Shown piece after piece: positions 45,804-58,746 of a stretch of 64,000 nt of DNA; the first letter of the stretch is position 1, and the number at the start of each line of letters is the position of its first letter. Origin of the DNA: Sparassis latifolia (taxonomy: Eukaryota > Basidiomycota > Agaricomycetes > Polyporales > Sparassidaceae). Location of the stretch: NCBI GenBank assembly GCA_018466975.1, contig CM031562.1, positions 1,922,001 through 1,986,000 on the forward strand, in the 5' to 3' direction. The position numbers and the translations under genes were made by a program. A model generated the notes under the pieces. It did not search any database. It was not told where the DNA came from and saw nothing but the letters and a program-made list of their open reading frames with translations.

Positions 45804-46762
45804 CCATGCTAGTGAAGTTCAAGTGGAGTGAGAACAGTATGCCCAGTAATTGATCCGGGAAAGCTTAAGGAACATAGAAGCACTTCATGCTGAAGTTTCT
45901 TATCAACGAGTGCATGACCATGATACCATCGCCACCGTCCCATGGCTGGTATCTGCAAGTTACGTGAGTCTGCACAATACACGGGCGTGAAGGCATAACC
46001 TTACATCTCCGAACTGTATTATGGTCCGCAAGTGCTGAATCGTATACTCTCTCACCGTGTGCTCCCAGCCAGGAGGGACAATTAAGCAACTCCAAATATT
46101 CGCATTCAATATCGAGGTCCCGAAGAGTAGACAACTCAGATTGGTCACTGAGGATCCAAGGTCAAAGGCGATAGCCCTCTTGATCAAAACACCAGCCAGG
46201 GGAAACGGCGTTTCGAGCTTGAAGATGCACAAAGTTAAAGGCAACCAAACAACGTGGCAACTCACCGAAGTCTGAGTAGTAGCTCAAAGGGGGTCATCAG
46301 GAACGTATCTCACCGGGCACTAAAACCCTAGTGACAACGTTATCTCTCGTAGGCAGACTACAATGTGACCCTTAATGAGTGTGGCGGGAGGGATCATAGA
46401 GTGTATTCACCTGTCAGAAGTACTCGAGATTCTTAGACACTGTCCGCGGTCTCAACATACCGTAGAGTGATCCATAAACAGGCCTGTCTTCGGTTTCTTC
46501 ATACTGAGACGAGATACGACACGGTTGCTTGAGATGAGGACGTCACCGATTCAAGTACTGTTCAAGTAATATCCCAAGCGCTCAGCGTGAATTAGCGCCC
46601 AGCGGAGTCCGCGAGACGCCCGACTGCTGGGGCCAGTACTTACTTGCTTAGGCTACCGCGAAAGCATCTCTATTTTGTATTACTTGTTGAAAGTCAAGAC
46701 CGGCGTGTGCGCGCACTTCTACATTTTTCTGGACTTTCTGTATCTAACACTGGACTAATCAG
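45804..46762. other. Intergenic, possible remnants
   Basis: Nearly 1 kb between the P450 pseudogene and VPS5. Minus-strand fragments (45865-46265) have some protein-like character but belong to no family I recognise, and I do not call a gene. Confidence 0.35.
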
Positions 46763-49252
46763 ATGGACGACGGCGGCTTCGACGACCTCCTTGCATCCTC
46801 TCGACAAGTCGCGATGGAGAACCCTTTCGAGAACCCTTTCGCGAACCACAGAGCAGGGTCGCCGGACCCGTGGGCGACCTTTGGCACAGCTCAATCCCCG
46901 TCTGCCCCGCATGAGCCCGAAACGACTCAGCCAGACGTATTCGGTGCCCGCAGCACCACTCCTACTCCCGACACACCCAGTTTCGGGAGCTCCAGATTCC
47001 AGACTGAGTTAGAGCCACTCGATGTCGCTGCGCACGTCGAACCTGAATCGCCGTCACCGTCGTCGCCATTTACTCTCTCTCCCGGCTTCCGCGAAAGCAT
47101 ATCTACCATAGACGAAGCAATCACGCCCACACCCGCAAAGCCACACCCTGTCAGAGAGTCCACGCCTCCGTCGTTGATACCAGAGACTCCGCCCACTTCT
47201 CCACCAGCATCGTCATCCGCAAGTCAATTCGCACCGTCCGACGCGTCTGTGCGCGTCCTGGGCCATGCTACCCACTCTTCCACGACCTCTTCCAGCTCCC
47301 ATGCCTCTAAGCCAGAACCTGCATTCCACACTCCGCTGGACCAGGCCCCGCGCTCCACGTTTGAACGCTCCTTCGCTGGGCTGTCCATCGGTGGTGAGAC
47401 GGTAGGTGGTTGGCAGGGCTCACAGAGCGCGTTCATCAGCGGCTCGCGTTCCGCGACTCTGCCCCGTGCGCGGGGGAGCGTATCGGATGATGACGATGAC
47501 GATGACCGTCCAATTCTGCAGTCTGCGCGGCTCATGGGGGAGCGCAGCCATCCTGCTTCTGCTGTAAGTGCACACTGCGCTTTTCGCGGTGCTCCCTAAT
47601 CGTCAGTCACAGGCGACAAGTCCTCTGCCTGTCACGTCTCGTGCGGAAAATGGCTTACAACCCGTTTTCATGATCACGGTGGACGACCCACAACGCGTTG
47701 GGGACCCCATACGGGCATTTACGATGTACACAGTGCATACCAAGGTGTGTAATGCACTACGCTCCATGCTACAGAATGCTAACGTTCCACGCTCGCAGAC
47801 GACTTACCCCCTCTTTAGCAAGTCCTCCTTCTCGGTGCTCCGCCGGTACTCTGACTTCCTTTGGCTCTACGAGACGCTCTCAATGAACAACCCTGGCGTT
47901 GTCGTCCCGCCCGTGCCCGAGAAGAACCCATTCGGCCGCTTCCACCAGGGCTTCGTTCAGCAGCGCCGTCTTGCGCTCGAGAAATGTGTGCAGAAGATTG
48001 CGAACCACCCGGTACTTCAGAAGGACCCTGACCTCCGCTTGTTCCTGGAAAGCGACACATTCTCGCTTGATGTGAGCGCTTACTCCATTGGCGCTGTGCT
48101 TACTAGCGTATTGACGCAGTCATGTCCTACAGATCAAGCACCGTAAGGCTGAGATGGCGCATGAGAAGGGAGGTTTGATGGCGTCCATCGGACAGTCAAT
48201 TGCTGGCCCAAGGTTCCACGAGACAGACGAGGTTGGAACACTTTGACTATGTTGTGGCGGTCTACTCACACTTCTTGCCAGTGGTTTGACAGACAGAAGG
48301 CGTACCTCGATAGCCTGGAGACGCAGCTTCGCGGCCTGGTCAAGGCTATCGATGCGGTGACGAAGCAACGAACAGGTATGTCGCCTGCTTCACTTCGGGC
48401 TTTCTCCTGCTCACACATCGTCGCGTTCAGAGCTCGCTGCAGCGACTGCGGAGTTCGCCCAGACCATTGCGGATTTGTCGACCTCCGACGTAGGGAAACA
48501 GCTTTCTAACTCATTTACCGGCCTCGCAGAGGTGGAGCGAAAGGCGCAGGACCTGCAGACCATACAGTCGCAGGAAGATATGGTCACCATCATGAGCACA
48601 GGTGGAGATCAACACAATTAGCTGGCACTTGCGCGTTCACTGACTTTCCTATCGTGCAGTCGATGAGTATGCACGCCTGATAAATTCCGTGCGGGTGAGC
48701 CTTCTTCTGTGTCTGCCCAAGTTGCTGTTGAATAGACAATGTTGTGCAGATGGCGTTCAGCTCCCGAGTGCGGACGTACCACGCGTGGCAGAACGCAGAC
48801 AGCAACCTCAAGCGCGTCAAGCAAGCACACGAGAGCAACCGAGCGCAGGGCAAGCTGCCAACAGACCAGCTCAGCCGCTCCCTTGCTCTCGTAGCGGACG
48901 TGAGCACAGCCCTCCTCACGATCGATTGTTGACAAGGCTCATTGTCGCTGCAGGCGGAGAGGCGTGCGCTGGACGCGAAGCAGGAGTTTGACTCGGTATC
49001 GCGGCTCGTGAAGTCGGAGGTGGCGCGCTTCGAGCACGAGCGGATCGAGGACTTCAAGGAATCATTAGAGGGCTTCCTTGAAGGCATGATCTCGAGACAG
49101 AAACAGGTACGTTTTTCGATCGGACCATTTGTACGTCGTTATTTATCAGCTCTCGCCAGCTGATTGCCGCATGGGAGAGCTATCAGCAAACGCTGCTGAA
49201 GAAGGTAGCGCCTCAACGATTGCCGACTGATTCGCCTGTAGCTGTATCGTAG
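46763..49252 (+). CDS. VPS5: Retromer sorting nexin Vps5 (PX-BAR)
   Basis: SNX-BAR subunit of the retromer coat, recycling cargo from endosomes to the Golgi. Exons 46763..47563, 47613..47744, 47799..48071, 48133..48231, 48282..48375, 48431..48601, 48660..48694, 48750..48899, 48954..49106, 49160..49252; 666 residues. The first 265 residues are disordered and acidic, with repeated ENPFENPFAN-like NPF motifs. The PX domain (about 280-400) has MITVDDPQRVGDPIRAFTMY, then FSVLRRYSDFLWLYETLSMN and VVPPVPEKNPFGRF. The C-terminal BAR domain (about 420-660) has WFDRQKAYLDSLETQLRGLV, YHAWQNADSNLKRVKQAHE and RFEHERIEDFKESLEGFLEG. Length and order match the family. Confidence 0.93.
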
Positions 49253-49462
49253 TTGGCCTACATGATTACCTCTCCCCAAGCCTCATGTTTGTACTTAAAA
49301 CTATGGATGTACTTAGGTGAAACTGTTCTGAGGTGAACCATGATTTTTTATTGCAGCCAATGCGATGCAAGAATTACATGTGAATAATTAGGGATAGAAC
49401 TGAGTGCATGAGATGTGCTGCTGATATGATAGTGTTCAGTGATGACGCTCCAAAGTTACTAG

Positions 49463-51546
49463 TTACTCCCAGTATCTCCCCATTTTCTGCTCGCTCTCGC
49501 CACCAACCTCTAAGAAATCTGACGGGCGATCACGCTTCAAATTCCGCCGTCTGTTGTTGAGCGGCAGCCGTTGGTATGCCGAGTCCTGGCCCGCAGGCTG
49601 CTGGTTCGGGAAGGGATTCGTCCACTGGCGGAAGTCCTGCTGGTAGCCTGGCATCGCCTGCATGTTGTTGAACGACATGCCCGCGGCCTGTCCGGATTGG
49701 AAGGTCGCCGCCATCGCTGAAGCCAGCTGCGCCTGCTGGAGCTCCATCTGCAGCTGCTGGTGCTTCATCTGCGTCTGCTGACGCACCTGGGGCGGAAGAG
49801 ACGGGTTGTTCAACATGATCTGGATCTGGTTGATCTGCGCTTGAAGTTGGGGAATGCTGTCGGCGATGATCTGCGACACGTCTATGTCGCCCATCGACTG
49901 CTGTTCTGCATATGCCTCTTGGTCGAATGCAGCGAGCTCTGCAGGAGTACCGTTCTACATAGGTGTCAGCCAGCGCACCATCAGAAATCACAAAAAACGA
50001 GGTCGTACTTTGTCTGTGCTGCTTGCTTCCGGAGTACTTGTCTGTGCCTCCTCTTCGGCCTCGTGCCGGCTCTTTTCGACCTCCTTGTCGATGTAGTCGC
50101 CAACTTTCGTGCGCATAGGCTTGTCGATGATGAGCTTGTCGAGTGAAGAGATCTTGCTTCCACAGTTCGGGCAGATGAAGTCTCGTTCAAGCAAATGGGT
50201 TTGGACACACTCCTCGCAGTACAGGGTGCCGCAGCATGGCGTCTTCACCGCATCGCGGAACAGCTTGTTGTCTATGGGACACACGATGCTTGTATCTATC
50301 GGTGTCCGTTCGCGGATGTCGGCTTCTGTCAGACCTTTGTGCCGAGTAACTTGCTTTTGCCATGACGCGCTTAAGATGATTGTCAGCCTATTGTTGCTCT
50401 ACGATACTCACATCACGTACGAATCAGGTTGCGCAACGACATAGCCACCTTCTGGAGTGACCATCACACCCTGACCAAGCTGGCCGCTGGGTGATTCGAC
50501 TGCCTTGAGGAAACTACGAGGGATACCTGTTGTGCGCTTGATACGTGGTCTATTGTCATATTCGCGGTCGTTGTTCGTTGGACAATCTTGGATCCAATGA
50601 CCTTTGAACACAATCAGAAAACTCAGGAGGTAGCTCACGTAAAAATCTGCAAACCTTTCTGACCGCAACGATAGCAGACGTAACTCGGCGGCAGAGGACG
50701 TTCAGGTTGATGGTGGTGTGAACCATGGAACGGCTTGCCTCCACGACCAGCAGTCCCACGAGGATTGGTATAAATGCGCACCGCACTGTAACAGTAGTTG
50801 TCGCAACGACAAACATACAAAAAGGAAAATAACGTTCATTAGAATAGGATCTACTACGTCAACAGGAAACCCGCATGGGCGCGACACCAACTGAGACATC
50901 TTTTCTTGGGTTTCCTCCCAATTCGTTGTCTGCGCTTGGAACATGGCCGCCATTGCAGCGGCTTCATCCTCCTTGGTGACAGCAGACTTGACAGTAATCT
51001 GTGAAGCGTGAGACAGAGCTGATGCGGTGAAAAGAAAGAAACGAACTGCAGCAGGTTTGGGCGGGGTCGGAGAGACAGTGGCGTATTCTTCTTTTTCTTT
51101 GAAATCAAAGCGCTTTGAGATGTTACCTGGGGCCCTATGCCAAGAGTTGGATCCACTTGGCGTGGACTTCGCGGCAGAATTCGGTGCAGCCGAAGTGGAA
51201 GAACTACCTGTACCAGCAATGTACATTGCAGCTTTACCCTTCCCAGGTCGCGCGAAACCGCGTTTCACAATCACCGAAGATGAGCGAGGTATGATATACG
51301 AGTCGTCCTTATACTCTGGGCTCACAACGCGCCGTCAGAATTCGACCAGTCTACTTATATTACGAGAAGCTTACCTTCGCCAGAAGAGCTGTCAAGAACA
51401 GCGAGGTCAAGGTCATTAGCTTTACCAAGGTTATTGGCCAAGATGATCTCTTTCTTCAAGTCAAACACGGAGATTCCGGTACCATCGAATGTTACCCTCG
51501 ACTCGTCCTTCTGAGACTTGAATTTGTAGAAAACCGAGGATGCCAT
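49463..51546 (-). CDS. MPE1: Cleavage/polyadenylation factor subunit Mpe1 (RBBP6 type)
   Basis: Subunit of the mRNA 3'-end cleavage and polyadenylation factor. Exons 51375..51546, 51047..51315, 50892..50998, 50655..50785, 50412..50601, 50009..50369, 49463..49954; 573 residues. The N-terminal DWNN ubiquitin-like domain (1-80) starts MASSVFYKFKSQKDESRVTF and ends in SSSVIVKRGFARPGKG. A CCHC knuckle (CYRCGQKGHWIQDC, about 215-230) spans an intron. A RING/U-box-like domain (about 320-362) has CPIDNKLFRDAVKTPCCG and CEECVQTHLLERDFICPNC. The C-terminus is Gln-rich. The gene is divergent from ERG4 across a 332-bp promoter. Confidence 0.92.
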
Positions 51547-51878
51547 TCTCCACGTATAGATTAATAAGTCCGAAGCTATAATAATACAGTGTGTCGCGCA
51601 AAGGCAGTGACGAGGGCAGATTGGAGAAAGGACGTTTGAAGGAACAACGTCGTTTGCGGAGGGGACGAATGCAACCACAGCCTGACATAAGCACAAATAA
51701 ACGCGGAGAAGAGCGGAGATAGAAAACGTGGCACCGGTCATGTGATCATTCGCTTCAATGGAATCGTACCAGTCTCAACTTTGCGCACAACGCGTCCAAG
51801 TCGCTGCTGCCAGTCGACGTCGGTCGGGTCCACGTACAAGCCTCATTGGCAGGGTGTTGCACACCCTTTTGCCCCATC
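51547..51878. promoter_or_regulatory. Divergent promoter MPE1 / ERG4
   Basis: 332 bp between the two start codons. No clear TATA box or sterol element could be assigned by eye. Confidence 0.35.
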
Positions 51879-53775
51879 ATGACTTCCAAGTCAGGTATGC
51901 GTCAAAGAATCGTCTCCAGCAACGGTACGACGGTGGTGACACCGTCTGACGAAGGCAGGAAAACTGACCATCTATTGGACAAGCATGACCAGTAAGTTCG
52001 GAGACAGTGTACCTAATAGGTAGTAGCTGAGATAGTTTAGATACGAATTTGGTGGTCCCGGAGGAGTTGTCGCCATCATGACTGGCTTCCCCACCCTTAT
52101 GTACTACCTTTGGATTTGTCTGGTGTTCTACGATGGCCAGTTGGTGCGTCCTGACTCCGTCGATGACATCCAACCCTTCCTACAACGGATGTGGGCTCAC
52201 ATCAGCAAAGTGAGTACCCGTGAATTTCTGGTCATATTGTGCGCTCATCTCGACGCGTACTAGGACGCGAGCCCGAACGCGTATGCTTGGAAAGTTTACT
52301 CCGGATTGATTGCCTACGAGCTCCTCCTCGCTTGGATCATGCCTGGTTACATGCAAGAAGGCCTTCCTGTTCCATCTTTGGGGTACAAAACGCTCATGTA
52401 CAGGTGCAACGCCACCTTCTGCGTCTACGCGACCATGATTACTGCTGCCGTCCTCCACATCTCTGGAATCTTCCGAATGACAGAAATCATTGATAACTTC
52501 GGTCATCTCATGACTGTAGCCATGATTGTTGGCTTTGGTGTCTCCTTTGGAATGTATTTCCTGACCATTGCAACAGGCAATCAAATTCGGATGTCAGGCA
52601 ACTTCGTCTACGACGTGTTTATGGGCGCCTGCCTCAACCCTCGCGTTGGTCCTATTGATCTCAAGATGTGGCTTGAAGTCCGCATTCCTTGGGTCATCGT
52701 TTTTTTCATGTCTGTCTCGGGCGCTTGCAAACAGTACGAACAATTCGGTTATGTTACGCCCAATATGGCTTTCATGTGCCTGGCGACATGGCTTTACCTC
52801 AATGCTTGGTGAGAATATTGCACAACACATATCCACTGCCCTGACATAAGCGACCTAGTGCGAAAGGTGAAGAATGTATTCCTCAGACATGGGACATGTT
52901 CCATGAGAAGTAAGTTGTGTTGCGGGATTCTGCAGTCCCTAAAATCTTATCGTGCCGAAGGTGGGGTTTCCTTGTCATCTTCTGGAACTTTGCAGGAGTA
53001 CCATTCGTAAGTGGTTGCTCAAATATTTTCTACCTTTACTGAGTTCCGTTTTCAGTCCTACATCTATTCTGTGGTGTACATGGCTTCCCATGATCCAAAA
53101 AAGTATCATTTCTCTACCCCTACATACGTTGCCCTATTCACGACGTTGCTGTTGGCGTATTTCGTGTAAGCTATCCTTCATGCCGCGACTCGCACCCCCG
53201 CTGAGCCTTCTCTCCTGTTTATCAGATGGGACACGTCCATGTCGCAAAAGAGCCGTTTCAAAATGCAAACGCAGGGCACCTTGACGTACCGCAAGACCTT
53301 CCCGCAGCTACCCTGGGGAACTCTGAAGAACCCGAGCTTCATCCAGACTGCTCATGGGTACGAATCAAACCTGGACTTTGGTTTTGCTGATAATTGACGC
53401 GCTCCATTCTGCAGCAACCGTCTTCTGACTGATGGTTGGTGGAGATACTCCCGCAAGCCTGTGAGTATCATGTTCACTTTGTAATTTCCGTTGTTGACCC
53501 TCTTCTAGAACTATGTTGCCGATTGGATCATGAGTTTAACCTGGGGTCTGGTCATCGGTACATGTACCCCCATCCCGTACTTCTATTCGGTGTTCTTCAT
53601 CGTTGTTTTGATCCACCGTTGTGGTCGCGACTTCGAGCGGTGCGTATGGCCTTGCATGCTTGCCTTTGACTTTGAATATTAAACTTCCTTCTACAGATGC
53701 GCCGTCAAGTACGGTAAAGACTGGGAGCGCTACTGCTCCATTGTCAAGTACAAATTTATACCAGGGATCTACTAA
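51879..53775 (+). CDS. ERG4: Delta(24(24(1)))-sterol reductase
   Basis: Last enzyme of ergosterol synthesis, reducing the C24(28) double bond with NADPH in the ER membrane. Exons 51879..51991, 52041..52209, 52264..52808, 52859..52909, 52961..53006, 53056..53165, 53226..53357, 53415..53460, 53509..53639, 53697..53775; 473 residues, the usual length for Erg4. Family marks: [20 protein letters not shown] near the start, a multispan core, then GDLIWS-type sterol-reductase region replaced by family-specific [16 protein letters not shown]. The C-terminal signature includes [37 protein letters not shown] and [20 protein letters not shown] with the terminal Tyr. All introns are 49-57 nt. Confidence 0.93.
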
Positions 53776-53931
53776 TTGTCGATGTCCGTTATCGCGTGGG
53801 TGGTATACCCGATGTTATTACTTCAATGTGCCCCTGCCAATAGACCATTATTTGTGGAAGTTCAGAAGTCATGACGTATCGTAAATTAATCACAGGAAGA
53901 CCGCAAGAGAGCATGACGACGAAAGCGCGGC

Positions 53932-56900
53932 CTAATGTACGACCCTCTCAGACAACTGTACAAGCAAGTCCTCTATCCTCTTCTGCCTTTCCTCAATTGT
54001 GTCCAAGCGCCTCTGGATGCCAGCCTGAGGCTGGCTCTCCTCAATCTGCTCGGCGGTCTCCGGCTGTTCAAGACTAGTATGAGAACGCATGTCAGAGCGC
54101 TGGCCAGGGCTCTCAGACAATGGTTGAGATGACAGGCCTCCAGAGCGAGAACCTGGGCTGGTAGTTGGGAAGCGTTTGAACGCCGTAGCATGGTGTCCTG
54201 GCCCCCCAGACAAATCCATAGTAGATCGTTGATGCAGGGACGACAAACGCCGCCGCCCGTAGCTGACGCTGGGGCTCACGCCATCCTGGCCATCCGCGAA
54301 GTTCTCCTCCGTGGATTGCGGTTGGTAAATCTGCGCGAGCGGACTAGAGACGCTCTGCGGGATCTCCCAGTGGGTGACTATGGAGTTCAGGCGGTGCCGG
54401 GACGACGAGGGCCCACTTGGGTGCCCTACCTGTTGCTGTTCGCTCTTACGCGATGAGCGAGGGGGGGTGGAGCGTCCCACGGTGGGGCGACGGGAGCCGT
54501 GGGACATCCGACGCGGACGAAGACCAGCGAAAGAGGTAGGTTCTTCAACGGTATCTAGTGCACTCTCTTCAAATTCGTCCTCCAATTCAAAGATCTGGCC
54601 ACACTGATGAGTGCATGGAGATCAGAGACATGTAAGAGCTTACCGCATCTATGTCTGCATCAGGCCCACTAAGGCCTTCAAAGAACGCTGTAGTGAAATG
54701 CCAATCAATATGCAGACGACTGGGAGGGACGTTCAGCTTACTGAGACGCTTCAGATGTCGAGGCAGGGTATCGAATACTTTTTCTGCAGCTGCAGAGACC
54801 GTCTCGTAGAACGTAAATGAGCCACTCCGTTTTGCTTGCCTCTCATACCATGCAATGAGCAGCAAGACGGGGAAACTTGTAAGCCTGCATGGAGTCATGT
54901 AAACCAGACGATTTCATCATTGTAGAATGTATCGATGGTACCTGATCATGAACACGTTCAGCTTTAGTTCTAGAAGTCAGCTTTCGGTATGGAGACGCAG
55001 AGAAGATAGCGGACCTTGTGGAACCACCTCGGGGAGAGGATATAACCAGCTGGGAGTAGAATACATAGCGCTACCAGATTGATCGGTGGTTGGTATGAGA
55101 AGAGGAAGTCCGCTTTGACTCTGCGCAAATTAGGTGTGCTGCACCTCACTTACCATGTGTAACTTACCCTTCGATAGTCGAGACAGCCCGGCGAAACATT
55201 GCCTAATAGAGACCGTCAGTATAGGTCGTTGTACTCGATACAGAGGGTAACCGTACTTCGGCACTGGCATCGTCATTGATGGTCGAGAACGTGTGGGATA
55301 GTATCTATGACATTCTCATCAGCTGAGGCCTCACTTAGGTTCGTTTGGACACCTACAGAAACCAAGACTACAGGGACATTGTTAGCACTGTTGCGGAAAA
55401 CCGGTATACAGTGAATACCTACTTGTAAGCAGCAAAGTGTTGCTAAGACTTGCGTAAGTGACAATCGTCACCGGGCCCAACCAAGGATGGATCGCAGCTG
55501 GGTTTGACATAGAATATGAAGCTCGTGAGGGTAAAGAAGTGGGTACCTGCAGCATCGAATAGACTTGCATCAAGCCCAAACCACAGATCGAGCATCCACC
55601 AGGCGACTTGACTTGATATGGGTAAAATTAGTCAGGGATAACAATCGGGAAGAGCGGTAAGACATGGGTGGCATACCTAGCTGAATATCTGTATTCAAAT
55701 TATTAAGAAGCTGTGATGTCGAGAATGTGTTCCACTCACCCAGCTTTGTTTCTGCTGAAACTGGGATCACAAAAGCAACACAAATTAGAGTCGTTGCACA
55801 CATTATCCCTGTAGCACTTACGTCCAAATCGCGTACATAAAGCCCCCAAAGCAGAATGCCGCTACGCACATCAAGGCGACGAACTGCACAATCATAGCTC
55901 GGAGGGACAGGACCATGACGTTGTTTTTGAGAGTGACGAATGCCAGCCTGAAGAGTCGGGTGGGTCACGTCAGCTCGCCTGCTACTGGCTTCAACGATGC
56001 ACACACCGAGGAAACATGAGTACAGCGATCAATGCAAGGAAGTCAATCCCCAGCTCGCGAGCCCAATGTCCTGCAAAATCCATCAGTATTGATCGACCGC
56101 AATTGCTGGTAAATTACCGTACTATGATTGTATACCCCAACGAGCCTGAGTATCGCATACGCACAATAAAGAGTGACTAGAATTTGAAGCTCAAGGAGGG
56201 TAAGGGACCTCTGCTGAAAGCCCTACATACCGAAAGCTAGGTCAAAGCCGTTCTAAGACTCAACTTCAGCCCTGTGTATAGCCAGGTACAACACAAAGCT
56301 TCACTGTTCGACTCACCCACGTTCCCTTGAAGTATACTGATAGTGACACATCAGCCAAGAGTTCCGATAGTAACAGACGTAAGAACGAACGTGTTATACC
56401 GTGCTCCTGCATAGCCGCGACTTTCTCCAGAGTGAATCCGAGGGCATAGATCATGAATATGCCCTCAGCCACGTTGATGTGGCCCATAGTATTGAACTCG
56501 AGGGCCACGATGAACAAGACGAACATGACCAAGAAACTGCGACGTGCTCTGTCAGCGGCCACACTGAATAGATAAGCAAAGTCGAACTTGGTGTATTCCA
56601 GCACAGAACGGATCGCTGGCACCTTCAGTCTGAATGCCGAGTGCGGGGTCAGAATGTCTACACAGATAGTATAGCAACGGGCCACACCGATAGTGATCAA
56701 GCAGAGGGGCCTTGTATGGGTCGTAGAAGTGGATGGGTGTTCGCTTGTAGGTCTGCAAATGCAGGATGAGTGACAGTGCACCTGGTGTGACTGCAAACGT
56801 ACATCCGAGAGGATTGAACGACTGCTGTCCGCTTGGTACACAATCTTTCCACTACATTCATATGTCAGCGCTCACTCAGAACTCATATGTCATGACACCT

Positions 56901-57678
56901 TTCCTCCAAATTCCCTCAATGACTTTTTGACAAGCGGAGCTATTAGTGAATCGTTTTGCTTGACCTAGGATTGCCATCTCGATGGCATTCCCGACTCTCT
57001 CCTCGGGGTCTTCTTCACGCTCTTCCCTAGCACGTTGCAGAAGCTCTGGAGGTGCACCAGAATACACGGGCCAGCTCATGGTGACAGCCAAAGCAAGTTC
57101 GAGCATATTGTGTGCATGTTCACGCAGCGTCCGTATGGCTAGGATCTCACACAGAGCGGCTCTCGTGCGCGAAAGAGGTGCAGTACTCAGGTGGGTGTCG
57201 CGAATGAAGTAGACGCGGTTAAGTAGCAAGCAGAAAACGATGGACAAGTTGCCTTGACGCTGAATTTTGTTGTACTTCTCCTCGAGTGGCAGGATGAGAT
57301 TAATGGTAACTTCCGGCGCAGTCAACTGCAAATAAATCAATAAGACATGTAGAACGACTGGTGAATGTACTGACGGCCTCATAGGAGAGTGCAATATCTG
57401 TCAGGGTTATTGAGAAGGAACATTTACAGGAAACTGAAGATTGCATACCAATATTGTGCTGATTTGAACCCAGTCGAGACATATCAGCAGATGTGTGCAG
57501 TCTAGGAAATTGGAGAAGGATACCATAACATCCTGTATGATAAATGAGTCCGAACGTAATCGGGGAGGGAAAGGAGAGCACAGACTTCTCGAATCAATTG
57601 AATGATAGGGTAGACTTCGGTTGTGTCTACATCTGCTGCTCGCAGTAAGGGCTGGCGTTCTGGAGCTGCCTCCGACAT
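53932..57678 (-). CDS. YVC1: Vacuolar TRP-type calcium channel Yvc1
   Basis: Fungal TRP-like cation channel releasing calcium from the vacuole. The 5' exons resolved here are 57586..57678, 57524..57532 (9 nt), 57449..57458 (10 nt), 57375..57397, 56883..57325, 56803..56851, 56688..56752, 56588..56629 and 56400..56536; together they encode about 290 residues in one frame. Family marks: VYPIIQLIRE followed by ALSYEALTAPEVTINLILPL, TPIHFYDPYKAPLLDHYR, then LKVPAIRSVLEYTNFLVMFV. Downstream are ALGFTLEKVAAMQEHG, NGFDLAF, the pore-side segment MLDLWFGLDASLF near 55600, and a Ser-rich cytosolic tail ending in a coiled coil (RRLDTIEERQKRIEDLLVQL). About a dozen more small exons lie between 56400 and 53932; I did not resolve each. 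The intron 56852..56882 would be only 31 nt, so one junction there is doubtful. Confidence 0.85.
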
Positions 57679-58746
57679 TGTGCACACTGGCAGCGTCGGA
57701 TACGAAGTCAAGCTCGAGTTTCGAAGACGTGACCGTGACATCGCGGCCTCCTGGCACGTGGTGCGTGTCATTCACCGGCGCTTGCGAACGCGTCGCAAGC
57801 GGCCACAGCCTTCGCGTGCCGACGCGCATCTCAGTTGTTTAAGTCAGATGTAGATACTTCATGCCGTGCTTGCAAATTCATACGCATACTCTCCCAGCTC
57901 GGTCATGGCGGTCCCGACTCACCACTAGTAGTAAACTACCTCGCGTTCAAATTGGTTAGCTTTATTTCCACCCCGCATTGGCCACGAGCAAGATGGTGTG
58001 CCTGAGTGAGATACGTGGGCCAATGGCACACGCCTCAGTTGCCAGGCTCAAGAACCACACGAAGGATCCATATCGCCCTGATGGCCCTCGCGCGCGTTTT
58101 GCACACTGACGACGCTCCAGTAGTCGAGTCGTTACACCACGTAGACGTGAATTATCGCCCCGTATTAATAACGGTGTATAGCCTGTCTCACAGAAGCTAC
58201 GAGTACAAAAATGGCAATTAAATCTCTGGCTGCGTGGTCGGTTTACCTTCAACTTGAAGGAAACAAAAACATAGCAGTTACCGATCATTAGCCTTCTGTC
58301 TCATTCCAGGGACAGGGCATCCGAAGAACATCGATCAAGCACAAGAGAGAATTGTCGGCCCACGATCTTCGACAACGGGGATGCTCATGCTGACGCGAAA
58401 TATTTGCTCGGCATATCTCTGCCAATGGCAGTCCGGCTGCGCAATATTTGTAAATACTTTCCCCCCTGTGAAAATAACCAATGGGCAATTGAATCCATGT
58501 AGCTCGAGTTGACGGCGTAACCCAGCACGCAAGACTACTTCTACTTGCCGACGAGGGTGGGTATCTCTCTTGTTCAACAAATCCAAAAACGATCACAAGC
58601 ATGGAAACGGCAAACGAATATTACACGATCCAAAGATCCCCTTGTCTCAATATCGCCGCCTCGCGGACTTCACATCTCGAGGAGGAAGACTGTTGGAGAA
58701 TTCAGCACTGGCTGTGGAGGAGATGCCTATGACTCACGAGATAGTT
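57679..58746. other. Intergenic, no gene seen
   Basis: About 1.07 kb. Its right end (from about 58590) is part of the duplicated block shared with 59930-60080. No other structure is supported. Confidence 0.4.

Noticed and set aside
45865..46265. Possible minus-strand gene beside the P450 pseudogene
   Set aside because: Two overlapping frames have some helix-like character, but no start, splice structure or family could be supported.
56537..56587. In-frame read-through KFDFAYLFSVAADRARRS in YVC1
   Set aside because: The family sequence runs straight from LEYTN to FLVMF, which a 51-nt intron with GTTCGA and CGCAG provides.
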